Notes under the pieces: generated by a model | Databases searched by the model: none | Told to the model about the DNA's origin: nothing | The model's input: only the letters and a program-made list of their open reading frames with translations | Assembly (NCBI RefSeq): GCF_042682915.1 | Contig: NZ_JBHUIW010000004.1 | Span: 186,001 to 250,000 of the forward strand | DNA: 64,000 nt | DNA from: Rhodoplanes azumiensis | Lineage (GTDB): Bacteria > Pseudomonadota > Alphaproteobacteria > Rhizobiales > Xanthobacteraceae | Direction of reading: 5' to 3' | Part shown: positions 50,980 to 58,667 of the stretch, piece by piece | How the letters are laid out: each line of letters starts with the position of its first letter | Position numbering within the stretch: the stretch's first letter is position 1 | Translations under genes and position numbers: made by a program

Positions 50980-53403
50980 TCAAAGCTCGACGGTTCGCAG
51001 CCGCACGGCGTTCAGGATGACGCTGACCGAGGAGAGCGCCATCGCGGCGGCGGCGATCACCGGCGACAGGAGAATTCCGAAGAACGGGTAGAGCAGCCCG
51101 GCCGCGACCGGCACGCCCACGGCGTTGTAGACGAAGGCGAAGAACAGGTTCTGGCGAATGTTGCGCATGGTCGCCCGCGACAACCGCCGCGCCCGCACGA
51201 TGCCGGTCAGGTCACCCCCGAGCAGCGTCACGCCGGCGCTCTCGATGGCCACGTCGGTCCCGGTTCCCATTGCGATGCCGGCGTCGGCGGCGGCGAGCGC
51301 AGGGGCATCGTTGACCCCATCCCCGGCCATCGCCACGACCCGGCCCGCCCGCCGATGGCTCGCCACCACCTCGCTCTTGCGATCCGGGAGCACGTCCGCC
51401 TCGACCTCCTCGATCCCGAGCCGGCGCGCGACGGCCAGCGCGGTCGTGCGATTGTCGCCGGTCAGCATGACCACCCGAACCCCGTCGGCGCGGAGCGCCT
51501 CGAGCGCGGCCGGGGTCGACGACTTCACCGGGTCGGCGATCCCGATCACGGCGGCGAGCCGCCGATCGATCGCGACGAAGATCGCCGTCGCCCCGTCGCT
51601 GCGCAGCCGGTCGGCGTCGCTCGCCAGCGGGCCCACGTCGATCCCCTCCTCGGTCAGGAAGGTCCCGCTCCCGAGCACGACGTTGCGCCCCTCGACTGTG
51701 CCGCGCGCCCCCTTGCCGGCCGGGGACGCGAAATCGACCACGGCCGGAAGCTGTTCGCCGTGCGGGGCGGCGGCCCGCACCACGGCGAGCGCCAGCGGGT
51801 GCTCGCTCGCGCGCTCCACGGCCGCGGCGAACCGCAGCACCTCCTGCTCGTCGAAACCGGGGGCGGTCACGACCGCCGTCACCGACGGCTTCCCCTCGGT
51901 CAGGGTGCCCGTTTTGTCGACCACCAGCGTGTCGATCCTCTCCATTCGCTCCAGGGCCTCGGCGTTCTTGATCAGGACCCCGGCCTGCGCGCCGCGGCCG
52001 ACGCCGGTCATGATCGACATCGGCGTCGCGAGGCCGAGCGCACACGGACAGGCGATGACGAGCACGGAAACAGCCGCGACGAGTGCATAAGAGAAGCGCG
52101 GCTCCGGTCCCACGATCGCCCAGGCGGCGAAGGCGAGCAGAGCGATCGCGATGACGAGCGGAACGAACCAAGCGGAGACTTGATCCGCGAGACGTTGAAT
52201 CGGGGCGCGGCTGCGCTGCGCCTCAGCGACCAACTGCACGATGCGCGCCAGCATGGTGTCGCGCCCGACTCGCTTCGCCCCGATGACGAGCGCGCCGGAG
52301 CCGTTCACGGTCCCCCCGATCACATCGGTGCCCGCCTCCTTGGTCACCGGCATCGACTCCCCGGTCACCATCGACTCGTCGACGGCGCTGCGCCCCTCCA
52401 CCACGGTCCCATCGACCGGCACCTTCTCGCCTGGCCGGACGCGCAGGCGGTCGCCCACCTGAACTGCTTCGAGGGGCACGTCTTCCTCCTGTCCGTCCGG
52501 GCTGAGGCGTCGCGCGGTCTTGGGCGCGAGATCGAGCAGGCTCCGGATCGCACTGCCGGTCGTCTCGCGCGCCCGCAGCTCGAGCACCTGACCGAGGAGC
52601 ACCAGCACCGTGATCACGGCAGCAGCCTCGAAGTAGACGGCGACGGCGCCGTCCGGTCCCCGGAACGCGGCAGGAAAGGCGCCGGGAGCGAAGACCGCGA
52701 CGACGCTGTAGAGCCACGCGACGCCGGTCCCCATCGCGATCAAGGTGAACATGTTCAGGCTGCGGGTGACGAGCGACCGCCATCCCCGCTCGAAGAACGG
52801 CCAGCCGGCCCAGAGCACGACCGGCGTCGCGAGGCCGAACTGAATCCAGTTCGAGGTGGTCGCATCCAACAGGTGCCCGAGGCCCGACAGATGACCGCCC
52901 ATTTCGAGAAGGAAAACCGGGACGGTGAGCGCGAGCCCGATCCAGAAGCGCCGCGACATGTCCCGGAGTTCCGGGTTCGGCGCCGCATTGCTGCTCGCGG
53001 CGACCGGCTCGAGCGCCATGCCGCAGATGGGGCACGAGCCCGGCCCGATCTGCCGGATCTCCGGGTGCATCGGACAGGTGTAGATCGCCCCGTCGTCGGT
53101 GACCCGCGGTGCCGCGTTCTCAGCGGCGATATACCGGCGGGGGTCGGCGAGGAACTTGGTCCGACACCCGGCCGAACAGAAATAGTAAGGCCGACCGTCG
53201 TGCTCCGCTCGATGTGTGCTCGTGTGCGGATCGACCAGCATGCCACAGACCGGGTCCTTCACGCGGTGCTCGGCCGCGGCCGGCGGGACTTGAACGGCGT
53301 GGTGGGCGTGACCGCAACAGGCCATCGCCGGGCTGCCGTCGCCCTTCGCGTCGTGATGATGGGTCGGCGTAGTCGTACGCGGATCGTCGCGGTGCTTTGG
53401 CAT
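50980..53403 (-). CDS. copA: CopA-type Cu(I)-exporting P-type ATPase
   Basis: An 807-residue P1B ATPase. The N-terminus is unusual: a His-rich lead, a YHS domain (about 48-92, KDPVCGM and YYFCSAGC), then a heavy-metal-binding module (about 108-133, YTCPMHPEI and CPICGMALEP) in place of classical HMA domains. The membrane metal site is C452-P-C454, the phosphorylation motif D497-KTGT and the hinge GDGVNDAP. This domain order matches copper/silver ATPases of resistance islands (CopA/SilP-like). The divergent cueR and the dyad at 53436-53456 indicate CueR control. Confidence 0.94.
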   Translation of the reverse strand: MPKHRDDPRTTTPTHHHDAKGDGSPAMACCGHAHHAVQVPPAAAEHRVKDPVCGMLVDPHTSTHRAEHDGRPYYFCSAGCRTKFLADPRRYIAAENAAPRVTDDGAIYTCPMHPEIRQIGPGSCPICGMALEPVAASSNAAPNPELRDMSRRFWIGLALTVPVFLLEMGGHLSGLGHLLDATTSNWIQFGLATPVVLWAGWPFFERGWRSLVTRSLNMFTLIAMGTGVAWLYSVVAVFAPGAFPAAFRGPDGAVAVYFEAAAVITVLVLLGQVLELRARETTGSAIRSLLDLAPKTARRLSPDGQEEDVPLEAVQVGDRLRVRPGEKVPVDGTVVEGRSAVDESMVTGESMPVTKEAGTDVIGGTVNGSGALVIGAKRVGRDTMLARIVQLVAEAQRSRAPIQRLADQVSAWFVPLVIAIALLAFAAWAIVGPEPRFSYALVAAVSVLVIACPCALGLATPMSIMTGVGRGAQAGVLIKNAEALERMERIDTLVVDKTGTLTEGKPSVTAVVTAPGFDEQEVLRFAAAVERASEHPLALAVVRAAAPHGEQLPAVVDFASPAGKGARGTVEGRNVVLGSGTFLTEEGIDVGPLASDADRLRSDGATAIFVAIDRRLAAVIGIADPVKSSTPAALEALRADGVRVVMLTGDNRTTALAVARRLGIEEVEADVLPDRKSEVVASHRRAGRVVAMAGDGVNDAPALAAADAGIAMGTGTDVAIESAGVTLLGGDLTGIVRARRLSRATMRNIRQNLFFAFVYNAVGVPVAAGLLYPFFGILLSPVIAAAAMALSSVSVILNAVRLRTVEL

Positions 53404-53435
53404 GGTTCGTCTCCGGGTCTTGCGGAGGACCGTGC

Positions 53436-53456
53436 ACCTTCCCATCATGGGAAGGT
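53436..53456. promoter_or_regulatory. CueR-type operator between copA and cueR
   Basis: A perfect dyad with 10-bp arms ACCTTCCCAT and ATGGGAAGGT around a central C. It overlaps a minus-strand TTGACC -35 box (53459-53454), so it sits in the long spacer of the copA promoter, the standard MerR-family arrangement. The -10 box is poor (CACGGT with a 19-bp spacer), as expected for an activator-dependent promoter. Confidence 0.85.
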
Positions 53457-53483
53457 CAAGACGACTCCACACGGAACTGGACG

Positions 53484-53987
53484 ATGAACATCGGTGCGGC
53501 GGCGCGCGCTTCGGGCGTCTCGGCGAAAATGATCCGCTACTACGAGGAGATCCGGCTTCTCCCTCCGCCGGCACGGCAGGCGAGCGGATACCGCGATTAT
53601 GGGGAAACCGACGTGCACCGACTCCGGTTCGTTCGGCGGGCGAGAGACCTCGGTTTCGAGATCGACCGGATCAAAGACCTGCTGCGCTTGTGGAGCGAAC
53701 GGGATCGCTCGAACGCTGCCGTCAAAACGATCACCCTGACGCACCTCGCCGCCCTCGAGGAGCGCCGCCGGGCCCTCGACGAGGTGATCGGCGTGCTGCG
53801 CCATCTCGCCGAGTCGTGCGAGGGCGACGGGCGACCGCATTGCCCGATCATCGCCGACCTCGATGGGACTGCGCCGGCGGCTCGGGGCGAATCCTCGGCC
53901 GGCGGCCCCGCCGCGGACGTGCCGCGGGGCGGCCCCCGGAAGCGGTGGAAGCCTCGCCCTACTTGTGCTTCTCGAGCAGCGCCGTGA
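53484..53987 (+). CDS. cueR: CueR-type MerR-family copper regulator
   Basis: A 167-residue regulator: N-terminal winged HTH (MNIGAAARASGVSAKMIRYYEEIRLL, quoted in part), a dimerisation helix (about 80-110) and the metal loop C-E-G-D-G-R-P-H-C, with the two Cys eight positions apart as in CueR (C112/C120). This spacing indicates Cu(I)/Ag(I)/Au(I) sensing. It has a C-terminal extension of about 40 residues rich in Arg/Pro/Gly that overlaps the convergent DUF305 gene by 29 bp. It should activate copA from the divergent dyad. Confidence 0.92.
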   Translation: MNIGAAARASGVSAKMIRYYEEIRLLPPPARQASGYRDYGETDVHRLRFVRRARDLGFEIDRIKDLLRLWSERDRSNAAVKTITLTHLAALEERRRALDEVIGVLRHLAESCEGDGRPHCPIIADLDGTAPAARGESSAGGPAADVPRGGPRKRWKPRPTCASRAAP

Positions 53988-54474
53988 TCTCCTTGATGCC
54001 TTCCTGCTGCTCTTCGATCGTCTTCTCGGCGAGCTTGCGGATGTCGGGGCTCTTGGAGTGCTCGAGCACGGCGCGCGCCATGTCGATCGCCCCCTGGTGA
54101 TGGGGCAGCATCGCGCAGAGAAACGCGACATCCGGGTCCTGAATGGTCATCCCCGCCATCATCGGCGGGTTCATCTTCTGCATCGCGGCCATATAGCCCC
54201 GGCTCGTCTCGGGGACGGTCCCGGCCATGCCGCCACTCCCCATGCCCCCGCTCGCCATACCCTGGCCCATGCCTTGGTTCATGCCTTGGTTCATGCCGGA
54301 ACCCGCGCTGCCGCCATGCATCATGTCGTGGGCCGAGGACCGAGCAGCCGATCGGCACGCCCGAAGGGACGAATCCTCTGCCGTCGGGGTGGGACTACCC
54401 GACTGCGACTGCGCCGTGCCTGCGAGCAGAAGGCCCGCAATCGAGACGATCACTGAAAGGCTGGCTTTGGACAC
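53959..54474 (-). CDS. Secreted DUF305 protein with Met/Gly repeat linker
   Basis: A 171-residue protein starting at GTG 54474 (GAGGAGG upstream). A signal peptide (about 1-22) is followed by a low-complexity linker of GMNQ/GMGQ/GMAS repeats (about 60-85) with many Met, then a DUF305 domain (about 95-171: FLCAMLPHHQGAIDMARAVLEHS...). Met-rich repeats bind Cu(I) in other copper proteins. Convergent with cueR and overlapping its 3' end. Function in copper sequestration is inferred. Confidence 0.82.
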   Translation of the reverse strand: MSKASLSVIVSIAGLLLAGTAQSQSGSPTPTAEDSSLRACRSAARSSAHDMMHGGSAGSGMNQGMNQGMGQGMASGGMGSGGMAGTVPETSRGYMAAMQKMNPPMMAGMTIQDPDVAFLCAMLPHHQGAIDMARAVLEHSKSPDIRKLAEKTIEEQQEGIKEITALLEKHK

Positions 54475-54544
54475 GAGAACCTCCTCGTCGTTCCGCGGAT
54501 GAACCCTCAACGCGGGCGGACAAGCCGAGGTCCCGGACCGAACT

Positions 54545-55906
54545 TCACGAGGCGCTATTTGGCCGCGGTCGCGTGGCCGGTCCCAGGGCCGGAGCGATCG
54601 GGCGAGCGATCGCAAGCACCCCTTTCAGTCCGCTGCCGAACCGAGCGATCGCATCCTTGTGCGACCGCAGCTCGCTGTAAGGCAGGTATCGAAGGTCGAG
54701 GTCGCTCACCTTCGAGAAGGCCGGCCGTGCGAATTGAGCGCGCACGTCGTCCTGGCGGTCATCCGGAGCAACCAGGAAGAAGTTGCGCGCCGACGCGCCA
54801 TCGATGCCGAGCGCCAGATCGAGCATCCGCACGATGCCGGAATAGATGCTGGTCGTGTGCTCGACTTCGAAGGCGGCCACGAACTCTCCACCGCTCCGAT
54901 CGATCCAGATGACGTCGATCAGCCGGATCGCGTCGGCCGAGGGGGCGGACGCGATCCGGTCGGGCAAGCGCTCGAGGCAGCCCTCGCCGAGGCGGCCGTC
55001 GCGGTAACGCCGAGCGCCGTCGTTCGCGGCCACCCAAACGTCGAACCCTAGCGCAAAGCCGAGATCACGCAGCCACCCCTGCACTTCGGTGTGGGTGTGA
55101 TCGGCCTCCCTCGCTGCGGCCTCGGCCTTGGCCGCGGCAGCGGACTGCTCGCGAACCCGCTCGAGGTCGGTCCTCCAACCGGACAGATCGGCCGCGCCAT
55201 CTCGCGACGGGATCGGGTATCGCTTCGACCCGACATCGAACAGGAATGCCGCGACCGCTCCCAGATCGTTCGAGAGCAGGTTTTGGTGGGTCCGGTTCAA
55301 CTCCAGAATGCCGTCGCGCATGGCGAGGTACTCGGTCCACCGCCCGAGCTTCACGGTCGCCCCGCGGACAGCATTGAACCCGTTGACGATGGCCGTATTG
55401 AAGGGCGGAGCGATCGTCGGATGCAGGAAATACATCAAGTTGGCGACGGCCGGCCCCAGCCCCTTGATTCCGACTTGGTCAAGCCGATGGATCGCCGCCA
55501 CGATCTGGGCCTCGGAGTTGCAGCACAGGCAAGTGTCGAGGAAGCGACCGAACGCGATCTGGTTCTGCCGATTCTCGTAGATATCCGGGATGCGGAGCTT
55601 GGGCTTCCACATGAAGGCGTGATCGGCCCCCTTGAAGACCTGTCGCTGCTCCGAAATCGAATCCAAGACGGTCTCGAGCGAGGAGCCCCGAAAGGCATTG
55701 CCGAAGGTGTCGGTCTCGATCTCCTTGATGACGGCCTGAATGCCGCGGCGGATCGAGCGGAAGTTCTTGATTCGCTCCTCCCACAAGAACCATGTGCGGT
55801 ACGTTCCGGCGGGGTCGTCACGCCAGTGCCGGATCAGGGCCGACACCCAATCCTGTTCGGCCAGGACGGTCGTGGTGTCGCCTGGATCGCCGCCCCTGAC
55901 CGTCAT
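54545..55906 (-). CDS. Putative HhH plus restriction-endonuclease-like protein
   Basis: A 453-residue soluble protein. Residues about 135-200 contain a helix-hairpin-helix-like segment with LDQVGIKGLGPAVANLMYFLHP, similar in feel to DNA-glycosylase HhH motifs. After a coiled-coil (about 250-280, Glu/Ala/Arg) the C-terminal third has IRLIDVIWIDRSG and EFVAAFEVEHTTSIYSGIVRM, which suggests a restriction-endonuclease fold with D and E-V-E residues in place of the usual E-X-K. I recognise no named family. It is the last gene of the island before the tRNA. Confidence 0.65.
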   Translation of the reverse strand: MTVRGGDPGDTTTVLAEQDWVSALIRHWRDDPAGTYRTWFLWEERIKNFRSIRRGIQAVIKEIETDTFGNAFRGSSLETVLDSISEQRQVFKGADHAFMWKPKLRIPDIYENRQNQIAFGRFLDTCLCCNSEAQIVAAIHRLDQVGIKGLGPAVANLMYFLHPTIAPPFNTAIVNGFNAVRGATVKLGRWTEYLAMRDGILELNRTHQNLLSNDLGAVAAFLFDVGSKRYPIPSRDGAADLSGWRTDLERVREQSAAAAKAEAAAREADHTHTEVQGWLRDLGFALGFDVWVAANDGARRYRDGRLGEGCLERLPDRIASAPSADAIRLIDVIWIDRSGGEFVAAFEVEHTTSIYSGIVRMLDLALGIDGASARNFFLVAPDDRQDDVRAQFARPAFSKVSDLDLRYLPYSELRSHKDAIARFGSGLKGVLAIARPIAPALGPATRPRPNSAS

Positions 55907-56723
55907 CTCGACCTCACCAGAATGCTGTTGCGACTTGCCTGTTCGGCAACAGGCTGTTGCATCAACATAGTCATATGCTTGTGAGTCGCGCGCTCCAGTT
56001 TCTGTCCCTGAAACTCCGTTATTGCCGGATCTCGATGGACACCGCCAAGAGAGTCCATGGACCAGAGCGGCGGCGTTTCGGATTGGGTCAGCGCCTTCGC
56101 TGTCCTGGAGGCTGGCTCCTCCCGGAGCTGGACAGGCGGTAGGGACCCTCTTCCTGCATTGCCCGACTAGGCGTGCCGGTCACCCGAAGTGTGTCCTCGC
56201 CGAACGACCCGCCGGCGCCACGCTTTCGATAGACAGGGAAGAGCTGCAGGAGCCTGAGCCGTCGTCAGGGCCCGCTAAGGATCGCTGTCCAAAAGGCGTT
56301 GGAAAAGGTCATCATCTTCAAGGGACTGAGCCCTCACCCGCTCCATTTTCTGGCTCTATTCCTCCGTTTCTGGACGGCGAGAAGCTCCGCGAAGCCGTTG
56401 TGAGTTGGGCCGATCTTGTTCTCCGGGCAGCTTGGCATACCGGCGAGGCGAACTCTGGAGGCGAAATCGACCGACTTCGTCGCAGCGCAGATCGAGAGTC
56501 CGAGCCACGGAGCGCTTCGTCGTCCCGCCAGTGTTCTGGGACGACATCCTTCCTAAGCGTCGCGTCCAACCGTTCTACGCGGCGTGATATAAGCGTCCAC
56601 TGCCGTCGCTTCCCTGGCGCACGAACTGGAAGGTCCGCAACCGATCCAAGTATGGGTAAACGTATGGACCAACGTCATGTCGCCACGAAAAGAGCTTTTA
56701 TTTCAATTGGATGAGCTTTATCG
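55907..56723. other. Gene-free island end with arm-type motif
   Basis: About 800 bases with only short, low-quality open frames; the longest (56022-56714 plus) has chance composition. Near the tRNA, GTATGGGT-N4-GTATGG at 56650-56667 repeats the motif found upstream of the integrase. The last 70 bases before the tRNA are AT-rich. Confidence 0.55.
56650..56667 (+). repeat. Putative integrase arm-type site, right end
   Basis: GTATGGGT, four bases, GTATGG, 57 bp from the attachment core in tRNA-Ser. It has the same orientation and spacing as the pair at 30781-30800. Confidence 0.5.
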
Positions 56724-56737
56724 TGGCGGAGGGAGTG
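56724..56737 (+). repeat. Right attachment repeat within tRNA-Ser
   Basis: TGGCGGAGGGAGTG, the plus-strand view of the tRNA 3' end, identical to 30636-30649. The tRNA stays intact after integration because the element supplies this end. Confidence 0.75.
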
Positions 56738-56813
56738 GGATTCGAACCCACGATACGGTTTCCCGTATACACGCGTTCCAGGCGTGCGCCTTCAACCACT
56801 CGGCCACCCCTCC
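56724..56813 (-). tRNA. tRNA-Ser (anticodon GGA)
   Basis: Ninety bases including encoded CCA (56726-56724). The acceptor stem pairs GGAGGGG with TCCCTCC, the D-arm is GCCGAGTGGTTGAAGGC, and the anticodon stem-loop is CGCC-TGGAACG with anticodon GGA. A long variable arm (TACGG/CCGTA) is typical of tRNA-Ser, and the T-arm has GTGGG-TTCGAAT-CCCAC. Its last 14 bases are repeated at 30636-30649, making it the insertion site of the island. Confidence 0.95.
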
Positions 56814-57338
56814 GGAGCGCCCCTGATTAAGGAGGCGGGCGCGAGAATGCAAGGCCCTGTCCGGGCGAGGGGTTCGGCCCTGCGGGGCGGCGCCCCGGCA
56901 TGGCGTCCGGGGAGCGAGCGGGCCATCCGTTTCGAGCCCCTTGCCCCCTTCGAGCCTGCGGGCGCGTCGAGCCCCCTGTCCCCCCGCGGCGTCGAGCCCC
57001 GCCTCGGTCGAGCCCCACTTGGCCACCACGCGGGCCGGGCCGCTCCGCCGGCCACCCGGCCCGACGCCCCCGTCGGAGTGTCCGAGCCGACGCCATCGCG
57101 GCGGATCCTCCGCCCCGCCCCTGCCGACGGATCTTCGGCGCGGCACCCGAACCGGGCCGCCGGGATCGGGACAGCGGGTCGTCGCGTGGCCTCGGCTCGC
57201 AGCGCGCCCTCCCCCAGTGCGAAGCGCTCGCCGCACGGCGGGCCCGTTCGGCTCGCGGCGACGGTGGACACGGCCTGGGAATTGCGGCACCGCAGATCGG
57301 GTGTCCCGCCGGCCCTGACCCGAACCCTGAAACTGCCG
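56814..57338. other. GC-rich intergenic stretch upstream of mobA
   Basis: No gene is evident between the tRNA and mobA. Very GC-rich sequence leaves long frames open in several phases on both strands, none with ribosome sites or protein-like composition. The tRNA promoter must lie at the left end of this stretch (about 56820-56870, minus strand). Confidence 0.4.
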
Positions 57339-58055
57339 ATGCCGCTCCCGCCCTCCGTCGCGCCTGCGGCCGCTCCTGCGGCCGCCGGCCCGGCTCCGAC
57401 CCCGACCGAAGGCCGGGCGTCCGGCCTCGACGCCACCCCCCCGCCCACCGTCGGGCTGATCCTCGCGGGCGGGCGGGCGCAGCGGCTCGGCGGTGGCGAC
57501 AAGGGGCTTTTGGGCGTCGGCGGCCGGCCCATCCTCGCCCGGGTCGTCGCGCGGCTCGCCCCCTGTGCCGCCGTCGTCCTCAACGCCAACGGCGATCCGG
57601 CCCGGTTCGCCGGGCTCGGCCTGCCGGTGGTCGCCGACACGGTGCCGGGCTACGCCGGCCCGCTCGCCGGGGTTCTGGCCGGCCTCGATTGGGCGGCGAC
57701 GCATCGGCCCGACATCGGCCATGTGGTGACGGCGCCGGCCGACGCACCGTTCCTGCCGGCCGATCTCGTCGCCCGCTTGCACGCCGCCGCACGGGCCGCC
57801 GGCACCCCGATCGCCTGTGCCGCCTCCGGCGGCCGGCGCCACCCGGTGGTCGCGCTGTGGCCCGTGACGCTGCGCGAGGCGCTCCGGCGCGCCCTCGTCG
57901 ACGAGGGCCTGCACAAGGTCGGCGCATTCCTCGATCGCCACGGTGCCGCGACGGCGGACTGGCCGGCGGCGCCGGTGGATCCGTTCCTCAACGTCAACAC
58001 GCCGGCCGACCTCGACGAGGCCGAGCGGCTCGCCGCGGCGCATCCCGACGCCTGA
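57339..58055 (+). CDS. mobA: Molybdenum cofactor guanylyltransferase MobA
   Basis: A 238-residue nucleotidyltransferase joining GMP to molybdopterin to make the MGD cofactor used by DMSO-reductase-family enzymes. The nucleotide loop is LILAGGRAQRLGGGDKGLL (about 40-58), followed by the conserved DTVPGYAGPLAGVLAGL and TAPADAPFLP. The end reads PFLNVNTPADLDEAE, as in MobA. The first 35 residues are Ala/Pro-rich and probably disordered; a later start is possible. It would serve the molybdoenzymes encoded at the left of the window. Confidence 0.92.
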   Translation: MPLPPSVAPAAAPAAAGPAPTPTEGRASGLDATPPPTVGLILAGGRAQRLGGGDKGLLGVGGRPILARVVARLAPCAAVVLNANGDPARFAGLGLPVVADTVPGYAGPLAGVLAGLDWAATHRPDIGHVVTAPADAPFLPADLVARLHAAARAAGTPIACAASGGRRHPVVALWPVTLREALRRALVDEGLHKVGAFLDRHGAATADWPAAPVDPFLNVNTPADLDEAERLAAAHPDA

Positions 58056-58228
58056 GTGCCGACCGGCGCCGCCACGTCCCGCAACCGCCGGCACGCCTCG
58101 CCGACGGACGTCGCGGACAGCGCTTGTTGCCGTTATGCATCATTCCATGTCTTTATAGTTCGTAAACGGCTAGCCCGATTGTCGAGGCGCAGTCGGGCTG
58201 TCACGGTCCGGCGCCGAGGAGAGCACCC

Positions 58229-58618
58229 GTGGTCCGTCGTCTGCGGCACCCTGCACTGAAGCGCGCGGTCGGCCTTCTGGCCGCCTATGCGCTCGCGCTC
58301 CAGATGCTGCTCGCCGGCATGGTCGCGACCCAGATGGCCGTGGCCGGCGACGGCGCCGCCGCGCTCTGCTTCACCACGGGCGGCGCGTCCGACGCCACCA
58401 CGGCCACGCCCGACGGCACCGGCGCTCCGCCTGCTTCACCGCACACGCCGTGCGCCGTCTGCGTCTTCGCGAGCCTCGCGCCGCCGCTGCCGGTGATCGC
58501 GGGCTTGGCGATCCCGCAGGCGCGGGCGCAGCGCTCCCGCCGTCCCGTCGGCCGTGCGGGCCGGCGCGTCCGCCGCCACGAACCGCGCTCCTCGCGAGGG
58601 CCTCCGCGGGCTGCCTGA
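58229..58618 (+). CDS. DUF2946-like secreted/membrane protein
   Basis: A 129-residue protein from GTG 58229 (GAGGAG upstream). An N-terminal hydrophobic helix (about 12-38) is followed by a Thr/Ala-rich loop and SPHTPCAVCVFASLAPPLP, the CXXC-plus-hydrophobic pattern of DUF2946 proteins, then a basic tail. DUF2946 genes commonly precede TonB receptors and DUF1775 genes in copper-related loci, as here. Confidence 0.7.
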   Translation: MVRRLRHPALKRAVGLLAAYALALQMLLAGMVATQMAVAGDGAAALCFTTGGASDATTATPDGTGAPPASPHTPCAVCVFASLAPPLPVIAGLAIPQARAQRSRRPVGRAGRRVRRHEPRSSRGPPRAA

Positions 58619-58667
58619 CCGTCCCCCGTGCCCCCGGTCATCGCATCTCCCGACACGAGTTCACCCG

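Larger units (their letters stand above)
30636..56737. mobile_element. Proposed 26-kb integrated genomic island with copper-resistance cargo
   Basis: The element is bounded by a 14-bp direct repeat, TGGCGGAGGGAGTG, at 30636-30649 and 56724-56737. The right copy is the 3' end (with CCA) of tRNA-Ser(GGA), a classic tyrosine-recombinase target. A P4-type integrase starts 172 bp inside the left repeat. GTATGGGT-N4-GTATGG occurs just inside both ends (30781-30798 and 56650-56667), as expected for arm-type integrase sites. Cargo is phage/plasmid-like genes (32.9-39.1 kb) and a full copper/silver resistance set (39.5-54.5 kb). The left remnant lacks the rest of the tRNA. The integrase is at the end distal to the intact tRNA, less common but known. 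Confidence 0.75.

Noticed and set aside
56022..56714. 230-codon plus-strand frame near the tRNA
   Set aside because: Arg/Ser-rich chance composition, no ribosome site, and it runs across the arm-type repeat; treated as non-coding island end.
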